This document shows, piece after piece, positions 60,527 through 61,768 of a stretch of DNA of 61,768 bases. The notes under the pieces were generated by a model. It was given only the letters and a program-made list of their open reading frames with translations. It did no database searches and was not told the DNA's origin. Location: contig NZ_FNVD01000014.1 of NCBI RefSeq assembly GCF_900108275.1, positions 1-61,768 of the forward strand, in the 5' to 3' direction. Made by a program: the position numbers and the translations under genes. Position 1 is the first letter of the stretch. Each line of letters starts with the position of its first letter. The stretch comes from Jhaorihella thermophila. GTDB lineage: Bacteria; Pseudomonadota; Alphaproteobacteria; Rhodobacterales; Rhodobacteraceae.

Positions 60527-61768
60527 TCAAAGCGGAATGTTGTCGTGCTTCTTCCAGGGGTTGGTGAGTTTCTTGTTGCGCAGGGATGCAAAGGCCCGGC
60601 AGACCCGGCGGCGGGTCGAATGCGGCATGATCACCTCGTCGATGAAGCCGCGCTCGGCCGCGACGAAGGGGTTGGCGAAGCGGTCTTCGTAATCCTTCTG
60701 CCGCTGCGCGATCTTGTCGGGGTCGCCCAGCTCGGAGCGGTAGAGGATTTCGACCGCGCCCTTGGCGCCCATCACCGCGACCTCGGCCGTCGGCCAGGCG
60801 TAGTTGAAATCTCCGCGCAGGTGCTTGGAGCTCATCACGACATAGGCGCCGCCATAGGCCTTGCGGGTGATGACGGTCACCTTGGGCACCGTGGCCTCGC
60901 CATAGGCGAAGAGAAGCTTCGCCCCGTGCTTGATAACGCCGCCATATTCCTGGGCCGTGCCGGGCAGGAAGCCGGGCACGTCCACGAAGGTCAGGATCGG
61001 GATTTCGAAGGCGTCGCAGAAACGCACGAAGCGTGCCGCCTTGCGCGAGCTGTCGATGTCGAGGCACCCCGCCAGCACCATCGGCTGGTTGGCGACCACG
61101 CCCACGGTGCGACCTTCGAGCCGGATGAAGCCGGTGATGATGTTCTTGGCGAACTCTTCCTGGATCTCGTAGAAATCGCCCTCGTCCGCGACCTTCAGGA
61201 TCAGCTCCTTCATGTCGTAGGGCTGGTTCGGGTTTTCGGGAATCAGCGTGTCCAGCGACCGGTCGATCCGATTCGGATCATCGAAGAAGGGCCGAACCGG
61301 GGGCTTGTCGCGGTTGTTGAGCGGCAGGAAGTCCACGAGGCGGCGGATTTCCGCCAGCGCCTCGACGTCGTTTTCGAAGGCACCGTCGGCCACGGAGGAT
61401 TTCCTGGTGTGGGTCGAGGCGCCGCCCAGCTCCTCGGCGGTCACCACCTCGTTGGTTACGGTCTTCACGACGTCGGGTCCGGTCACGAACATGTAGGAGC
61501 TGTCCTTGACCATGAAGATGAAGTCGGTCATCGCCGGCGAATAGACCGCGCCGCCCGCGCAGGGGCCCATGATCACGGAAATCTGCGGGACAACGCCCGA
61601 AGCCATGATGTTGCGCTGGAACACCTCGGCATAGCCGGCCAGCGAAGCCACGCCTTCCTGGATGCGGGCGCCGCCGGAGTCGTTGATGCCGATCACAGGG
61701 GCGCCGTTCTGCATGGCCATATCCATGATCTTGCAGATCTTTTCGGCATGCGTTTCGGACAGGGAGCC
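60527..61768 (-). CDS. pccB: propionyl-CoA carboxylase beta subunit (5' end outside window)
   Basis: The 413 C-terminal codons of the carboxyltransferase subunit; the N-terminus lies beyond the right edge. [29 protein letters not shown] and [28 protein letters not shown] are the acyl-CoA and carboxybiotin binding blocks, and the chain ends in [11 protein letters not shown] as is typical. It forms the holoenzyme with PccA, encoded 2 kb away with four small genes between. Confidence 0.97.
   Translation of the reverse strand, partial: GSLSETHAEKICKIMDMAMQNGAPVIGINDSGGARIQEGVASLAGYAEVFQRNIMASGVVPQISVIMGPCAGGAVYSPAMTDFIFMVKDSSYMFVTGPDVVKTVTNEVVTAEELGGASTHTRKSSVADGAFENDVEALAEIRRLVDFLPLNNRDKPPVRPFFDDPNRIDRSLDTLIPENPNQPYDMKELILKVADEGDFYEIQEEFAKNIITGFIRLEGRTVGVVANQPMVLAGCLDIDSSRKAARFVRFCDAFEIPILTFVDVPGFLPGTAQEYGGVIKHGAKLLFAYGEATVPKVTVITRKAYGGAYVVMSSKHLRGDFNYAWPTAEVAVMGAKGAVEILYRSELGDPDKIAQRQKDYEDRFANPFVAAERGFIDEVIMPHSTRRRVCRAFASLRNKKLTNPWKKHDNIPL

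Overview
The window reads as a chromosomal segment of a high-GC alphaproteobacterium of the order Rhodobacterales (Roseobacter/Paracoccus relatives). Supporting signs are the permuted two-piece tmRNA gene with the tag ANDNRAPVALAA, the short prolyl-tRNA synthetase, an alpha-type SspB, TrmFO, a stand-alone Hint protein of the kind common in this order, a fused L-carnitine dehydrogenase/thioesterase, and the propionyl-CoA carboxylase plus methylmalonyl-CoA mutase set. Most of the sequence is housekeeping or catabolic chromosome. No phage, integrase, transposase, CRISPR array, rRNA or intact tRNA gene was found.

Layout. 0-4.4 kb: an L-carnitine catabolic operon (BKACE cleavage enzyme, dehydrogenase-thioesterase fusion, SDR) with a divergent GlxA/AraC-type regulator and a perfect palindrome abutting the regulator's start. 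4.4-5.7 kb: a hotdog thioesterase and a crotonase-fold protein without the usual catalytic glutamates. 5.7-6.5 kb: an AT-richer island without a convincing gene. 6.5-12 kb: esterase, AlkA-type glycosylase, MFS transporter, trmFO, gluQ and rpmB. 12-14.2 kb: a periplasmic copper chaperone with a small partner, a CobB-type deacylase and a low-molecular-weight phosphatase. 14.3-18.5 kb: a probable organosulfonate cluster (LysR regulator, HpsN-like dehydrogenase, CuyA-like cysteate sulfo-lyase, Asp/Glu-type racemase).

18.5-24.8 kb: lepA, DUF2905, entericidin, the rpsF-rpsR-rplI operon and a porin. 25-28.7 kb: a cytochrome P460-like protein with an anomalous start codon, and a RACo-type corrinoid activator behind a small RHH gene and a DUF4169 gene. 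28.8-33.2 kb: fumC, sspB, ssrA, an iron-sulfur scaffold and hisI. 33.2-40.5 kb: meaB, a DUF3108 protein, hrpB, a thioesterase, a Tag-like glycosylase, an HEXXH lipoprotein and a Hint protein. 40.5-44.1 kb: lolCD, an intact small cytochrome c and two broken secreted-protein genes. 44.2-52.4 kb: proS, an AI-2E family permease, an Hda-like ATPase, ppx/gppA, an EEP nuclease, a TerB/J-domain protein, a GNAT enzyme and a VOC protein. 52.5-61.8 kb: methylmalonyl-CoA mutase, pccA and a truncated pccB, interspersed with small secreted proteins.

How it fits together. BKACE, LcdH and the thioesterase domain convert carnitine to glycine betaine. PccAB, mutase and MeaB carry propionyl-CoA to succinyl-CoA, and FumC continues the TCA cycle. 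ssrA makes degradation-tagged proteins and the neighbouring sspB product would deliver them to ClpXP.

The most unusual signals are not genes. (1) Eight copies of a short intergenic element have a conserved head and a hairpin whose sequence changes from copy to copy while pairing is kept; six of the eight sit 7-12 nt past a stop codon in the gene's own orientation. (2) Six genes have a sigma70-like promoter whose -10 box ends 6-8 nt before the start codon, predicting leaderless mRNAs. (3) ssrA and sspB lie in tandem. (4) Two neighbouring genes at 42.7-44.1 kb are each interrupted by a single lesion.
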